DNA of 56,383 nt. Origin: Lingula anatina. Its lineage: Eukaryota; Brachiopoda; Lingulata; Lingulida; Lingulidae. The DNA is taken from the NCBI RefSeq assembly GCF_001039355.2, contig NW_019776097.1, positions 1 to 56,383 on the forward strand, in the 5' to 3' direction. Under the pieces are notes generated by a model. The model saw only the letters and a program-made list of their open reading frames with translations. It was not told where the DNA came from and made no database searches. The translations under genes and the position numbers were made by a program. Below are positions 35,653-49,005 of this stretch, in pieces (within the stretch, counting starts at the first letter, position 1; each line of letters opens with the position of its first letter).

Positions 35653-35757
35653 CCTGCGGAGCCGCAGGAGCCGCAGGAGCCGGCTGAGCCGGCGGAGCCG
35701 GCGGAGCTGTACGAGACGGGTCGGGACTTAAACCATGAGTACCGCCAGCGTACTAAT
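35653..35757 (+). repeat. GC-rich dispersed repeat, copy 2
   Basis: GGAGCC/GCAGGAGCC hexamer-type repeats are followed by GAGCTGTACGAGACGGGTCG and AACCATGAGTACCGCCAGCG, matching 618-720. The + frame through it (35521-35787) would encode Glu-Pro repeats (EPQEPQEPAEPAEPAEL). The palindromic tail of copy 1 is shortened by 13 bases. It lies in the 3' end of gene 2. Confidence 0.75.
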
Positions 35758-35974
35758 AATTACTTCAGTCTACACTGCTATTATTGAAAACCCAATGGTT
35801 GGTTTATACATACTTGGGGTAAAATTTTTTTATCCACATGCAAATATGGCAACTTAGGTTATATTACACGCTTGATACACAGGAACAATCAGTTTACCTT
35901 AAAAAATTGGACTTCAAATTCTAATGACCACAGGGCTTTTTACTAAAAATTGATATTTCCCAATCTTTACTGAC

Positions 35975-37910
35975 CTTGATAAAGCAAAAGCGTAGATATT
36001 TGGCTCCTAAATGTTTGTGACCTTTGTGGTAGAAAACACTTGGTGGGATAGCAGACAGCTTCTGAAGCGTTCAAGTTACTGGTTTTTAATTTTGATGATT
36101 ATTATAAATATAATTTTTTTTAGTTTTGGTATCTTCACCTTCATTCTGACCACAATATTCTCCTATTTCCAAAATGAAATCAAGTCTGATTATTATTGTT
36201 TTCCTTTTTTCCCTTTTTTTTGTAGCTAGTGGTCACATTAAACTTATATCATTACAAATTATTACTACTATTATTGTTTTTCTAAAAATAAGTACACATT
36301 AACAACCTGAAGTAGACAAGTCAATGTATATGTGTCTGTGTATGTACATATCCACACATGCACTTTGTTAAGAATTCACCTTATTGACAGTCATCCATTT
36401 ACAGAACTTGACATCCTCTGTAGTGTCAGAACTGTCACTGTCATCAAAGCTGACATCTGGAATATTAAAACAATTTTGTAAAATCCTGATTTTTTTCTTA
36501 GCTATTTAAATTAAAAGTTCCTGTAAATTAAAAGGCAGAAACACTTTTCAGTGTCGGAGCAAATAAAACTTTATTTATGTTTGAATAAATAAAGCATTAT
36601 GTTTTTGTCAACTGAAGTGCTTATTATTCAACAATCAATTCTTTCATTTTAATGAGTTAAAATTCTAAAGAAGCTATTTCTTTTGAATTTGTAATTTAAC
36701 AAGCTAAATTTTATTATATTTATACTGCATTTCATAAAAAAAAACGATTGAAAAATAAAAAATACATTGTAAAACAATGGAATGCATTTTTTATTAGATT
36801 TTACTTGGTTCAAAGAATTTTAGTAAAGCTTAAGGAATGATAATCACTTACTTTGGAACGAAACTGTTACAACAATGCAATGTTTTGCTCTTATTTGAAG
36901 CACATCATCTGGCTTGTTAAGAGCAACTCAAAGCTGTTTTATAATTTTTTTTCCAAAATAAGTGATTATCATCACTATATTTGCCTCTGCCATTAACAAT
37001 TTAAAACTATAAGTATGCATCTCAAATGCTAATTAAATACCAACTTAAATGCGAAAAGTCGGCCATCATGAAGTACGCTCCTTGGGGAATGACAGGAACA
37101 AACCCGACCTCCTGAAGATCCTTGGCAAGAATGTCGCGCTTTCTTTCCAAGTCATCACTAAGTTGTCTGAAGTAGCTGTCTGTCTGACCGAGTCTGTGAA
37201 CTTCTGTTTCCATACCAACAGCCACTGCTTCCTAAATATAGTGATGATAAAATGTATAAACTCAGACAACGTCATACCATGAGAGATATTTACAAGACTT
37301 GAACCAAAATGACCATCTATCTATCTTAAGACATATCTGTGAATATCTGTAAAAAATCTATCAGTCGCCCTGGTAGAGGGTAAGAGATATTATTAGTTCT
37401 AATAGCTTTTTATTATTATTGATGCTGTTTTTCAGCATTCTCACTTGTTATAGGGAAATATAAATGCAGTGATAAAGATTTTATTTCCATCTATCTGATG
37501 TCCCACATACCTGTAGTGGAGTAGGGCAGGTGTAGTTACAGTTCTGGTGAATCCTCTGAGCGCCCTCTATCAGGTGTGAAGGTCCTATACACCAGCCCAG
37601 CTTCCAGCCTGTCACACTGAATGTCTTCCCAGCACTGCTGATACTGATGGTACGCTCCCAGATGTCTGGTAGGGTGGCTAGAAAAGAGGGGATACTTTAT
37701 TTACAAATTGAAATAACTCACATGCTTCTCTTCTTGGACATTTTTTACAATTTCTTTAAAAAATTAGTTACTCCATAAGGTCATTGATTGAACTCTTTTA
37801 GGAGGAAGTATTATCTAGTTTGACTGCTTGACTTGACTGATATTGTCAAAAAATCTAAAAAAAATTTCTTAATTTCTTCTGCTAACTATCAGGACTCAAT
37901 CAAACAAACA

Positions 37911-37989
<79 letters not shown>

Positions 37990-40900
37990 ACATGCTGGTT
38001 CCTACCTATTCTAACATGTTCCTCCCCTTGGAAAGTAATCCACTCGTACACTTCATCCGATATCACCATCACATCATGCTGTTTACACAGGTCTGCTATC
38101 ACCTCCAACTCTGCCCTGGAAAAAACCTAAACCAAGGATAGACCAGGGCTGTGATAATAACACTGCAGTGCAGTATGGCATGCAGAGGTTTACTTACTGA
38201 TGTAATTATAATTATAACTGAGACAAAGTCAGGGGCGGATCCAGAGCTATTTTCTGACAGTCTTCCAAATTATCTTTGTTGATCCATCCTCTCATTTTGA
38301 CCGTTTTCCAACAGAAAAAATAAGCTGTCAATGTAAACTTGAAAATCTGACCGTCTTCTGGAAGACCCTGAAGACGGCCTAAACCCCCCCCCCTGAAAAT
38401 CATGGTTAGAGTAAACATCTTTGTAAGAGTAATAATCTATAATGTCTTGACTGCTACTTTTACATTATACAAGACATACAGCATTTCACCTAAAAAGAAA
38501 CAGATGTAGCCTATTATAAAAAAATCTTACACTTACTGTCCTAATGCACTGCAGTCTTTTCAACTGTCTTATTTTTCAATTTTAACTTAATGAACCCCCA
38601 GCTTCAGAAACACACAAACTAAATTAAATGTACAGGAACAAGCTTTCAACTTACTTTGCCAGTTGGGTTATGTGGAGTATTGATAATTATTGCTTTAGTT
38701 TTAGTGTTAAACTTGCTGGCTAGTTCTTCTGGGTCTAGTTTCCAATCTGCACTGGATGACACTAACTTTGCTTTCTGGAAAATTCGTAAAAATTTTAATT
38801 TATCAGCTACTTATTAATTTAAAAAAATTACATAAAAAGTTTGAAGAAGGAGTTAAAAGTCATCATGTTCACTTGGAAGTTACAATGTTTTTTAAGAAAT
38901 GATCTATGAATCACAAGGAATAAAGCTTTAAGTTTGTTTTCTACACATGCATATTGATGAAATGAAGTCCAATTCTTGGCAAACACTGTAAATTACTTAA
39001 ACTTTCTTTGTAAGTATGTTTCAGTAAGTATCATGATGACAGGCAGATTAATTCTTAATTATATTCTTTTTTAATATGGCATCATTTTGCTGGAATTGTG
39101 ACAGGTGAGACGAAACACAATCAGCAATCCAAGCACCACCATAAATAGTGCCCTGGTTGTGTTTGCTGTGGAAATAATCACCATGCAGCCATTCTTACCT
39201 CTGCTCTAAGTGGTATAAACACTGGTACCCCCTCTGCAAGCCTTACCATAGGCTCATAACAGTCAAAGAATGGCTCAATAATGATCACCTGGAAATAAAT
39301 GAGAAAGGTAGTCATGTCCCATCTGTCCACCCCCACTTTAACCCCTCATTCACACATGGACGTTATCTAATTTGCTGATCTATCCAAATAAGGCTTAGGA
39401 TTATGATAATTACTGATTTATCCCACATACCAGTACGTATACACCACACTGTGATTTTTTTTCCTTTAATAACAGTTGCCAGAGGGAATATCATACCAAG
39501 AAGATATATATGGGCTACTACAGTACCTTTATTACACAGGTAAGTTCAATGCAAAGCTCTCAATCTCTGCTGTGAATCAGTACAATTTTCTTTAATACTT
39601 GCACGTGTTAACAACTGTGGTATTTCAAGAAATATAGGTTACAGATATTGAACAGACCGATACAGGTCTGACTATATTCATATCCTTTTAGCAAACACGA
39701 CACAGAAATAACTCCACTTATTGAGCCAAGAGTGGGTGTATTTCATTCCAAATGTAGATATTAATATGTAGGTTATAGGAGAGTGAGGACAGATATTGAT
39801 CAGCAAAAGCACCCTTGCACATAAAACACAAGGCAATACATGGATGGCCATAAATTCTGCTGTCAACACTTACTTAAGAGGAATATTCTAAGAATTTCTG
39901 TGTGCTACGGCTACAACTGTAGTACATTTAGCACTGTTAAACAGTGTAATGATATAAGAAACCAGCAGCAAAATATTTTTTTAAATCAGCAAGTTATATG
40001 CTTTTAACGTTTAAAGTTATAATCATGCTGAAGATCAAATCTTTTTGAAAAATTTCTGTGAAAGGAATCATAGACCACAAAATTTAAATTAAACAGAACT
40101 GTAAGGAGGAGTAAATAAGATGGTACACCTTATGTTATTCTTTATGAAAAAAATCCATTTGCCCTTTTCAATGTCAGACAGATTTATAGCAAAAAAAATT
40201 CATAAGAAGTGTACGATATTTTCTGAAATCACATTTTAAGTTCTTTAGCTATTACTTCAAGACAACAATTTTTTATTGCCTAGAGTTCTCTCACTTAAAT
40301 TGAACAAAAATCAGAATGACCTTTCCTACACAACATGTGTACCCAGTACATAGACTGCAATCTTTTTGGGGACAACAGAATTATATGTAAATATATCAAT
40401 ATACATGGAACAGATAAAAACTAAAAACTATTCAACTTCTGAATCTTACAAATCTAAAAACCTGTAAAACCTTGTACAATCTCCTCATGCAAGATCAAAA
40501 AGAATAAAGACATTATCTCAAATTTTCAAATTAAAATTTTTCTTTATAGGAGATTTGAAAAGAGATTTCAAGCTTGCCTGGTACCCGCAAATGTTTGTGT
40601 TGCCTAGGACGCCAAGATGGCTTGTAAAGCAATCAGGTAAGCTAATCTTTTGTGCAAGCATGTTCGAAGTGATTGGCATACTGGAGTACAAAAATGCTTC
40701 ACTCAGTAAGTTGACACTGCCCAGATACAAAAATACAAATATACCTAATCTCTTAAACCTTTATTTTGAAGGCATAATCTTGTTGAAACTCTTTTACAAC
40801 TATGAAAAGATTTTCAGGAGAAGAATGTAGAGTAATATAGCATAAAAATGAATTGATGTTAAAACCAACCCCTGATTTCAAAAGTCTTAACTGGAATATC

Positions 40901-43900
40901 ACAAACAATTAAGTTTGATCACATTTTATTTGTAAAAGAAAGCACAAGAAGGTGATGAAATTAGCACACTCTCATTTTGCTCTGTCAGGCAGAGAGCGTA
41001 CTGTAGAATGAAAATGTACCAGTACAACTAACCATCTGGTTGAATTTCTGGTCAAGCTACAACTGTTAAGTTACAAAAACTGATTAACATATTGCTTAAT
41101 CATATTGTAACACAAATCAAGCCACTTGCTGACATCCAGAAAAATATTAATATCTTTTTTATCATAAAGCAGATCAAACTTTTTCTTTCATTGATTTCGC
41201 ATAAATTTGCTTGATACAGTTTAGGAACAAATATCCCTTTAAAACTGATAAGGATTTTGTTATTTAAAGATGTCATGAATGTTTTCAAGTCATTTTCCAG
41301 TTTGATTTACATGTATTAGTATGTATGGAATAACAAAACATCCAAGAGAATATTGTGAAATATCTGAACATAAATTTCATAATCTGCTCACTGGAAGCTG
41401 TTTTCCTTTCTCCCCAAGCTTTCTATTCTCTGGATGTGTAAATCAAGCACAGCAAAACCAGGACACCAAAAATAACAAAATAATAATCAGAATACATAAT
41501 AGGTATACCTGTGAACAATTTCAATGCCCTGCAAAATACCCTCAAATACCCCTTTCACCAACTGTAAGACAAGCTGTTGACACAGAATGTGTTTGAATAA
41601 TCAACACAGCTTTGTACAGATTGAAAAGGGGTACTCATCCAGAAGCCGAGGCCCTAATGAAAATACCTGTGTCCCTTTAACGGTTATCCCAATTGTTCTG
41701 CCCAGTTTAATATTACATTCTACGACCAGTTTTATTAAATCTTAAGCTCTTGCAATCAACATACATATGCACTGTTTCAACCTGTTACAAGCTGAAATGA
41801 AGGATATCTAATCAACCATAGCCAACCAGAGCATAAAGGCACGACTGAAACTTTCATTCTACAGCTCAATGTTCTGTATCTTCTTCTCCTCCCCATTTCT
41901 CAGTGTTTATTCAAATCCCAATGTTAGTTCAGTGGACTTTGTAAAGAAATGCACAGGCTTTGTGTGTGAAAGGGGTGCCCCTGCGGTAAGGCTAAAGGTA
42001 AGCTGGGTTCAGGCTCTGTAAGGCTGGTAATGAGAGAAGTGGCCTGGAAGAAGGGGTTGTTCTAGGTCAAAGGCTTGAATGCAGCAAGCGGCACTGCAGA
42101 GTGCAGCTTGAGAAACTAGTGTAGCTTGCCCAAAAACATCCAGGAGGAGTGATCCTCTAACTGACAGCGGGAGGGGGGGGGGTTTAGATGGGGAGGGGTT
42201 GTTGTTAATAAGATGAACAGTTAATAATTTAAAATTGCGAGGGGGAGGGGTTGTTGATAATAAGACGGACAGTGAATAATTTTGAAATTCTGTGATATTT
42301 TTAAGTGGTTTTTATCCGATTTCATCTAATTAGCTTAGAAAATAAAATCACTTATCCCAAATTATCATGCTACCTTTTTAAACATTTATGTTTTATGTAG
42401 TTAACTTTGCAACTGTGTCAGCACAATGTTGCATATTTCAAAGGAACTGCATGAATGCAGCCACAATGAATATATTGATTTGCCATTCAGTGCTCACTGT
42501 TTTCAACACAGATTCTCCATATAAACTTAATTCAATACTTATACATGAACCCTTGATTAAACCATTTCTATTTCATCCTCAGCCTCTCCCTAAAGGAACC
42601 CAGGACCTATCTCGAAGGTAGATTGCCTGACCTTGCATCAACCCGAGTTTCAACCACAGCAATTGGACAACAGGTGTATGTGTTCCCGGCTCTGCACAGG
42701 TGTGTTTCTAGCTCCTAGCACTGTGTTTATAGGCGCCCTCCCTGACAATACTAGGCAGTACAATATATACCTTATAATAGGACAAAAGACCAGACTTTGA
42801 ATTTCACTGTTGGTTAGACCCCCCAGGGCCTAGATTTTCTTATTTTCTCAGCATATTCAAATTTGCAATAAAATACATTTTCTGAAAGTTTTGAGGTGAT
42901 TGATTAAAATGTAATCTTTTATAGGCAAAAACCACAACTTTTAAAGAAGTAACTTTGAGTAAAAAGTTATTTAAAAAAATGTAAAATTATGAGAACTAGG
43001 GGCAACCCCAATTAATAAATCTTATTAGAGCAAACTATCAGAAATTATATCATCTTTACTTTCCTACATCATTTTATTATTCTTAAATCTTATCACAGAC
43101 CTATACTTAACCTTTTGCCATAAGCCATATAAGCAATACTGCAGTTGTGGTTACAGGTTCCCGGACACATCTTAATGGAGGTATATAAAACAAGAACATC
43201 AGCAAGATGTCTGGTCAGCTGGATGTGGATGTGGATGTGGATTTCAACAGGACAGAAAACAGGGAGTGTTCTAAGTGTTGGAACAGACCACGTGTACCCT
43301 GTTGGCCATTCGGTTTTATATTGAAGGCTTGCAGTCCCTGGAAACCCTACAATTTTTATTTGAAAGCCCAAGCCCCAACCGAGTGAGATGCCAGGTTATG
43401 AGCATAGTCTGACACGTACAGCATAACAGTAGTAAAGCTGTTCATTGAGTCTTCTATGCAGGTACATGTACATTAATTACCAGTAGTTAATTTCCTATAT
43501 TTTGAAGGCAGTTACATGTATTATCAACAGTAGCATACTGTTCTACAAACCTTAATACTCTCTGCATTTGTTGTATTTTAGACTTAGGTTCATGCCTAGA
43601 ATATAACTTGCTTTTTCTTTGATCTAATTAAAAATATCTTATCAAATCAATACATAGGCATACAAATCTAATATTCAGAATACTCACCAACTAAAATTAT
43701 TTTATCCTCAGCTTTTTCAAAAGTCCTATATACCAGCATGAACCATTGGACCAGGTGTCTCTGAGTAAAATTTCTTTGATTATTAATTCAGGATTTCTCA
43801 AGCAAAGCATGAGATTCTTGAAGAGTTAAATGGGCAGACTCAAGGTCGAACAGTAAGTAATAAACTAGAGGGCAGAGTATCAAGTTTTTCATATCATAGT

Positions 43901-46111
43901 TTTTCATGCTACATGTAGTACCATCAGAGACCAAATATCAAATATAAATGAACATCGATTCATCTTGTTGTACTTCCATATTGTTACATTGTTGTCACTG
44001 GATTTCTGTTTTAATTATTATCAAGCAACCATGCTCATCATTTTCTTCCATATATTGTGTCAACTTTCCACTTTTTATACATTTTGCCTCAACTAACTGT
44101 GCTCAAAAATGTAAAATGCTAAACCTGCCTTACTCTGTTCTACTATATAGCATGTGTGAATGCAATCTTTTCTAAAATGCAGAAGAGCATACTTTTTATA
44201 ACATGCAATTTTTACTGTGTTCTTCCAGGCCTGTAATACAGATGAAGAGATCATATCTGCCTAAAACTGTGCTACAATATAGGTCACTATGCCTGGAAGA
44301 CAGGAAGACTGGGTTCCCATTGCTACTAACAATATCTATTCATCTCAGAGGAAATAAATAACTTTCAGCTTAAGCGGCTAAATATCTGGCATGCCTTCTG
44401 AAGCTGCTAAACGATAATTTTTTATCAGTAGGGATATCAGACATCTAAGCCCCTTAAGTTGATTGCAACAGAGATAGATCAACAGCACAACATTCCTCCA
44501 GTGGCTTCACACCTGGTCATGCACCAGAAGACAGGTAAAATACTCCTTAATATGGGGACCTAATGCAAAAATATAGACCATGGACTGACTGAGAATGCAA
44601 AGTCCACTTAATACAAAAAAGACATGCTTTTTTCAAACATTTTTTTTCAATGTCAACTGGAAAAAATCCAACACCAATGCTGATGATATGATAAAGGAAA
44701 TAAGGACACAAAGTTTATTGTTCCACAAAGTGCTAACTGTCTAATGTCAAGGTTTGTGTTGTAATAATAATAACATCCATGGTATGGACCTTGATCCCCT
44801 TTCTTGGCATTACTATTTCTTTTATTTTCATCCCAAACAAATTAAAAAACCCTACTCCAGTCCACACAGCCATTATATGGATAGGAAGAAAACATGTTTT
44901 TTATGCACTTTAATACAGTCAAGAATTGTAAGAGAGTTTGATTCATTTTATCAAGCTGCACATCTGCCAAAACATTCTTCATTGTTATTATCTTGCCTGC
45001 AGCTCATGTACTACTCCATGGATAGTAACAATTACTCTTTTGTGGTGCTGTTTTTTCTACATTTCAGTAATATAACTCAATATTGTTGGGATCACGGCAC
45101 GTGCATTGAACTTCAGTCCTCATTTTCTCTATACACAATTTGTTCAATGTTTCTTTCTTTATATTTTTCAGGTGGGCAAACAGGTTCTTCAAAAACAGCT
45201 AATAAGTTGAGAAGACTATGTATAGCAAATGAACTTCGAGTGTTCCAACCATCTTGATGGAATAATCTTCATGGACAAAAGAGGGGAAACAGACTTATCT
45301 TGTTACTTATTCTCTATGACAGATGTATTTTTCTTGATTAGGAAATAAACATACAATATGTACCTGTATACATAATAATACTAAAGAATCTGCAACATAT
45401 GATTTTTATTTCTCGGGGAGGTAATCATTTAAAATGATATATATTCAAGTTGGAAACAATATGGAATATGGAAGTCATTCACAGAATATCAATTTTAAGG
45501 TGTGGTGTATTACTCTACCAATTTCAACACATTCAGTTTGAAAACTGGACTCTTCTATTTTTAAGAGCTTTTAGTTGGTTTTTGTTTTGTTGAAGCTGCT
45601 CATGCCTTGATTGCAGTGTGTAATATATCACTACAAGTTCACTTTTACATGTTATTGTATAATACTGTTTTAAATATCTAATCATCAGGTAATATCACAT
45701 TATAAGGTTCTTACCACATGCCAACATATATCATGAAACCACATATTCACAAAGACAATGTTGAGATTTTACTTAGTGCTGAAAGGACTCAACTCTTGTT
45801 GAAAAGTACATCATCCTTTGTGAAAATGCATGCACATTACTAGTACCTTCAGAATAAAACTATCAACTGCCATCAAGTTTTAATATTATCCTGCCATAAC
45901 TACACCATTATCATTTCACATTTCTCAGTTTTAATACATACAAAAACCATTTTAAAATCCCAATATTTCAGATATTTAAGATAAATAACAACAAATGATG
46001 TTTGTGTCCACTTTATAAAAGTGCTGGCACAAAAAGGCACATTAATTGTGGGGGTAAAGGTGGGGCTAGGGTGGAAAAACCTCTGCTTGCCATGTTTGAC
46101 AAAATTATTCA

Positions 46112-46155
<44 letters not shown>

Positions 46156-48833
46156 ACATGCGTGTGTGTAATGGGGGGGTACATCTCCCCTTTCCCAAAT
46201 CTGCTTTACCAGTGGCGTATTTAGTATACAGGACTTTTTATAACATGGTAAAGCCTACATCATAAGCTAAATACTGTAGTAACTGTGGCAGCAATATATG
46301 CTAATATTTTAAAATAGATATAAATTACTTCAATCAGATACAGTGTTTTCAGGTTTTAATCTGTTATTGACAGGTTCTCTTAGTATTGATATCATAACTA
46401 CTATACACTGATACATGTAACCTAGTAGATGATATTACAACACAGGTCCTAGTGGATGATCTAGTTTAGGAAGGTCTTGAGGCATTATCACCATTAAGCT
46501 CAATATTATCAATATGACATCCTGAGATCATGCTATAAACTGTTGCCATGGTTTTAATGCATTATTACCTTAGCCTTGGTTATTCCAAATAGCTCATTTA
46601 TCCCGGCTTTTACAAAGGTCTGTTCCAAATAAATGCCAGATAATATAAAAATAATGCCAGATGCTTACCGTCAAGCCTGAAAGTCATTATTTACAAACTT
46701 TAATGAGCCTGTGTATCCGATCACTATCACTACATAATGTACATAAACAGAGGGCCTATTCCCAATAAAACTATCATTCTACATAGATTGATCCAACTCC
46801 ATGTGGGCTCTCACTGATTGCAATCATGTAAACTGAATGACACACCTTCTCTTTTTTCCAATGTACTCTTATAATCACCAGTTTTTCTGTGTTCTACTCA
46901 ATGCCAGGAGAAGGCATCTTAATCTTTTAACCTGATTGTACTCAGAGAGATTCCCCGCGGAGTTTGATCAATTTAAAGATGGGAATAGGTCCATAGACAT
47001 AACAAATACAGGTACTTAAATGGTTTTGTCATCATCACTTTTCTAGTGTTATAATAAGATGGTTGCCAGCCCAGCACAAGCCCACCTATATGAAGCTCCT
47101 CTCCCTTAAATGAAAGGGTATACTACTTGATGACAACCATCATTTGGTCATTACTTAGTATGTCTTTTAATTAAACATAATAACATAATTATATATAACT
47201 GTCTAATTAGTCTACTGATCTCATGAAGCCAAATGATCTTTCCCAGCCCTGAGTTAAAACAAAACCCTATCAATACATAGAACTTTTCAGAACCTATTCT
47301 GTTTGAATCTTAAATAATCCAACCCACCTGGAAGTAGGACCTACCTCATCCCCAGGGTTGATCAACCCCATGATGGTACAGTACAGAGCCCCATAGGCAC
47401 CAACTGTGACGATTATCTCATTCATTGGGTCAATGGTCCGACCGTGGAGTGGGGAGAACATCTTGGAGATTGCCTGAACCAGCCTAGGGTGACCCTGGAA
47501 GAAGAGGAGTATGTTAAAATTTCCTGAGTCAAATTAGGAGAACCATGAAACACGAGACCATCTTAGAGATTACCTGGGGTGACACTGAAGCAAGGGGACA
47601 TCTTAGGCTCCATTCAGAACAGAGGACTAACTAGTCAGAGGGCCAAATATGGCAACCCACTACAAAGCTTGCCATCTAATCCACTAATACACTAAATAGA
47701 TATCCATTGGGGAAGTATTTAAGTGGGTCAGTCACATTTGACCCTTGGACAAGTTAGTCCCCCATTTTGAATGGAGCCTTAGAGATTGCTTGGATCAGTC
47801 TAGGTTGACCCTGAAACAAGAGGGCATTTTTCAAGTCTGGATCACTCTTGGCTGGCAATACTATAATAGTACATCCTACAAAGAACATCTGTGAAAGTAC
47901 CAGGGAATGTCTGGGGTGATCCTAGAATACCTGATTACATTGTGCTTCAGAATGTCTTTAGCACCCTGGACCAAACCTGAAATATCAGAAAACTATAACT
48001 ACAAATATACAGACATTGCAAAATAAATGGAAGGCATAAGTATACAAACTACAATTAGATTGATACTGAATAAAACCCGGACTTACTGTTATCGAGGCTG
48101 ATCATCTATTATCGCCCACTCTTAATTCTGTCAATGCCAGTAAGTCCTAACTGCCTGCTAAAACCTGTTTCTGAACATGCTGTTGATAGTGAGTTTTACC
48201 ATTGCCAGTTGGCTCTTATCGCAAGGCTAAATCTGCTTAAATGTGAGTTAAACAATTTTCTTCCAATTCAAATGTTACAAAGGATTAAACCCTTCAAAAA
48301 AGTAGCTGATGTTGAAATTCCAGAAATTCCGGGAACACTGTAACAGCAAATCATGAATTTATTTAATTAGAAATAATACAAAACATCGAATCTATTCACA
48401 GGCATGGGCCGAACAATGATTCATAAGTAGATGACATTTTTTTCTTTTTCTCAAAGAAAATGAGAGTTGGCATGGAAATCCCATTGAAGATACCTTAAAT
48501 GATCGTAAGATTTTTTTTTGTTCCTTCACAGAGGCTTATTGTTTGATTTCCCTCCTACATAACACTGCATATTAAATCCAGTAAGACTTACAAAGCTCCT
48601 GGTGTACTGGTTCAGCAGAACATTGCTGCTCATGGTGGCATCACAGAGGGCTTGTTTCACATACTCTGGAGGGGAGAAGTCTGGAAATCCCTGGGAGAAA
48701 GGACAAGTATGTATTTAGTAAGAACAGTATTGTATAGGTAGATATTATTTAAGATAATGATCATCATCATCATCATTCACATCACTCATTATGCCCAGGT
48801 GGATCAAGGAAATTATGAAGGGAAAGTTTTTGC

Positions 48834-48872
<39 letters not shown>

Positions 48873-48963
48873 CAAAAATGGTACAATTGTACAACTAACA
48901 GCATATATAGGGTATTTGCAGCACTGAGCAAATGAAACTTGTACTAATGAAACATGTACCTTT

Positions 48964-49005
<42 letters not shown>

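Larger units (their letters stand above)
34398..35974. other. intergenic between gene 1 and gene 2, with assembly gap
   Basis: No coding exon recognised, although the last exon of gene 2 should lie here. It contains a G-run, the N gap and the GC-rich repeat. Sequence 35155-35640 is unlike the neighbouring introns and may be part of the same dispersed element. Confidence 0.6.
39500..47130. other. 7.6-kb extra DNA in a gene 2 intron
   Basis: Intron sequence homologous to gene 1 (about 31491-31680 and 32040-32165) is found only at the two edges of this interval. The interior has no counterpart in gene 1. No gene is supported inside. The longest ORF (44754-45257, 167 codons) is Ser/Phe/Tyr-rich and looks accidental. 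It contains two MITE copies, a 51-bp tandem duplication, a short GGATGT repeat (43221-43242) and (GT)n. Confidence 0.65.

Noticed and set aside
37049-37282. + strand ORF of 77 codons
   Set aside because: Antisense of the gene 2 exon 37045-37231.
44754-45257. 167-codon + ORF, the longest in the large gene 2 intron
   Set aside because: Ser/Phe/Tyr-rich translation without motifs, contains low-complexity Asn codons at the start, and lies in AT-rich DNA where such ORFs arise by chance.
46002-46265. ORFs through the (GT)n run
   Set aside because: Cys/Val repeats produced by a microsatellite.
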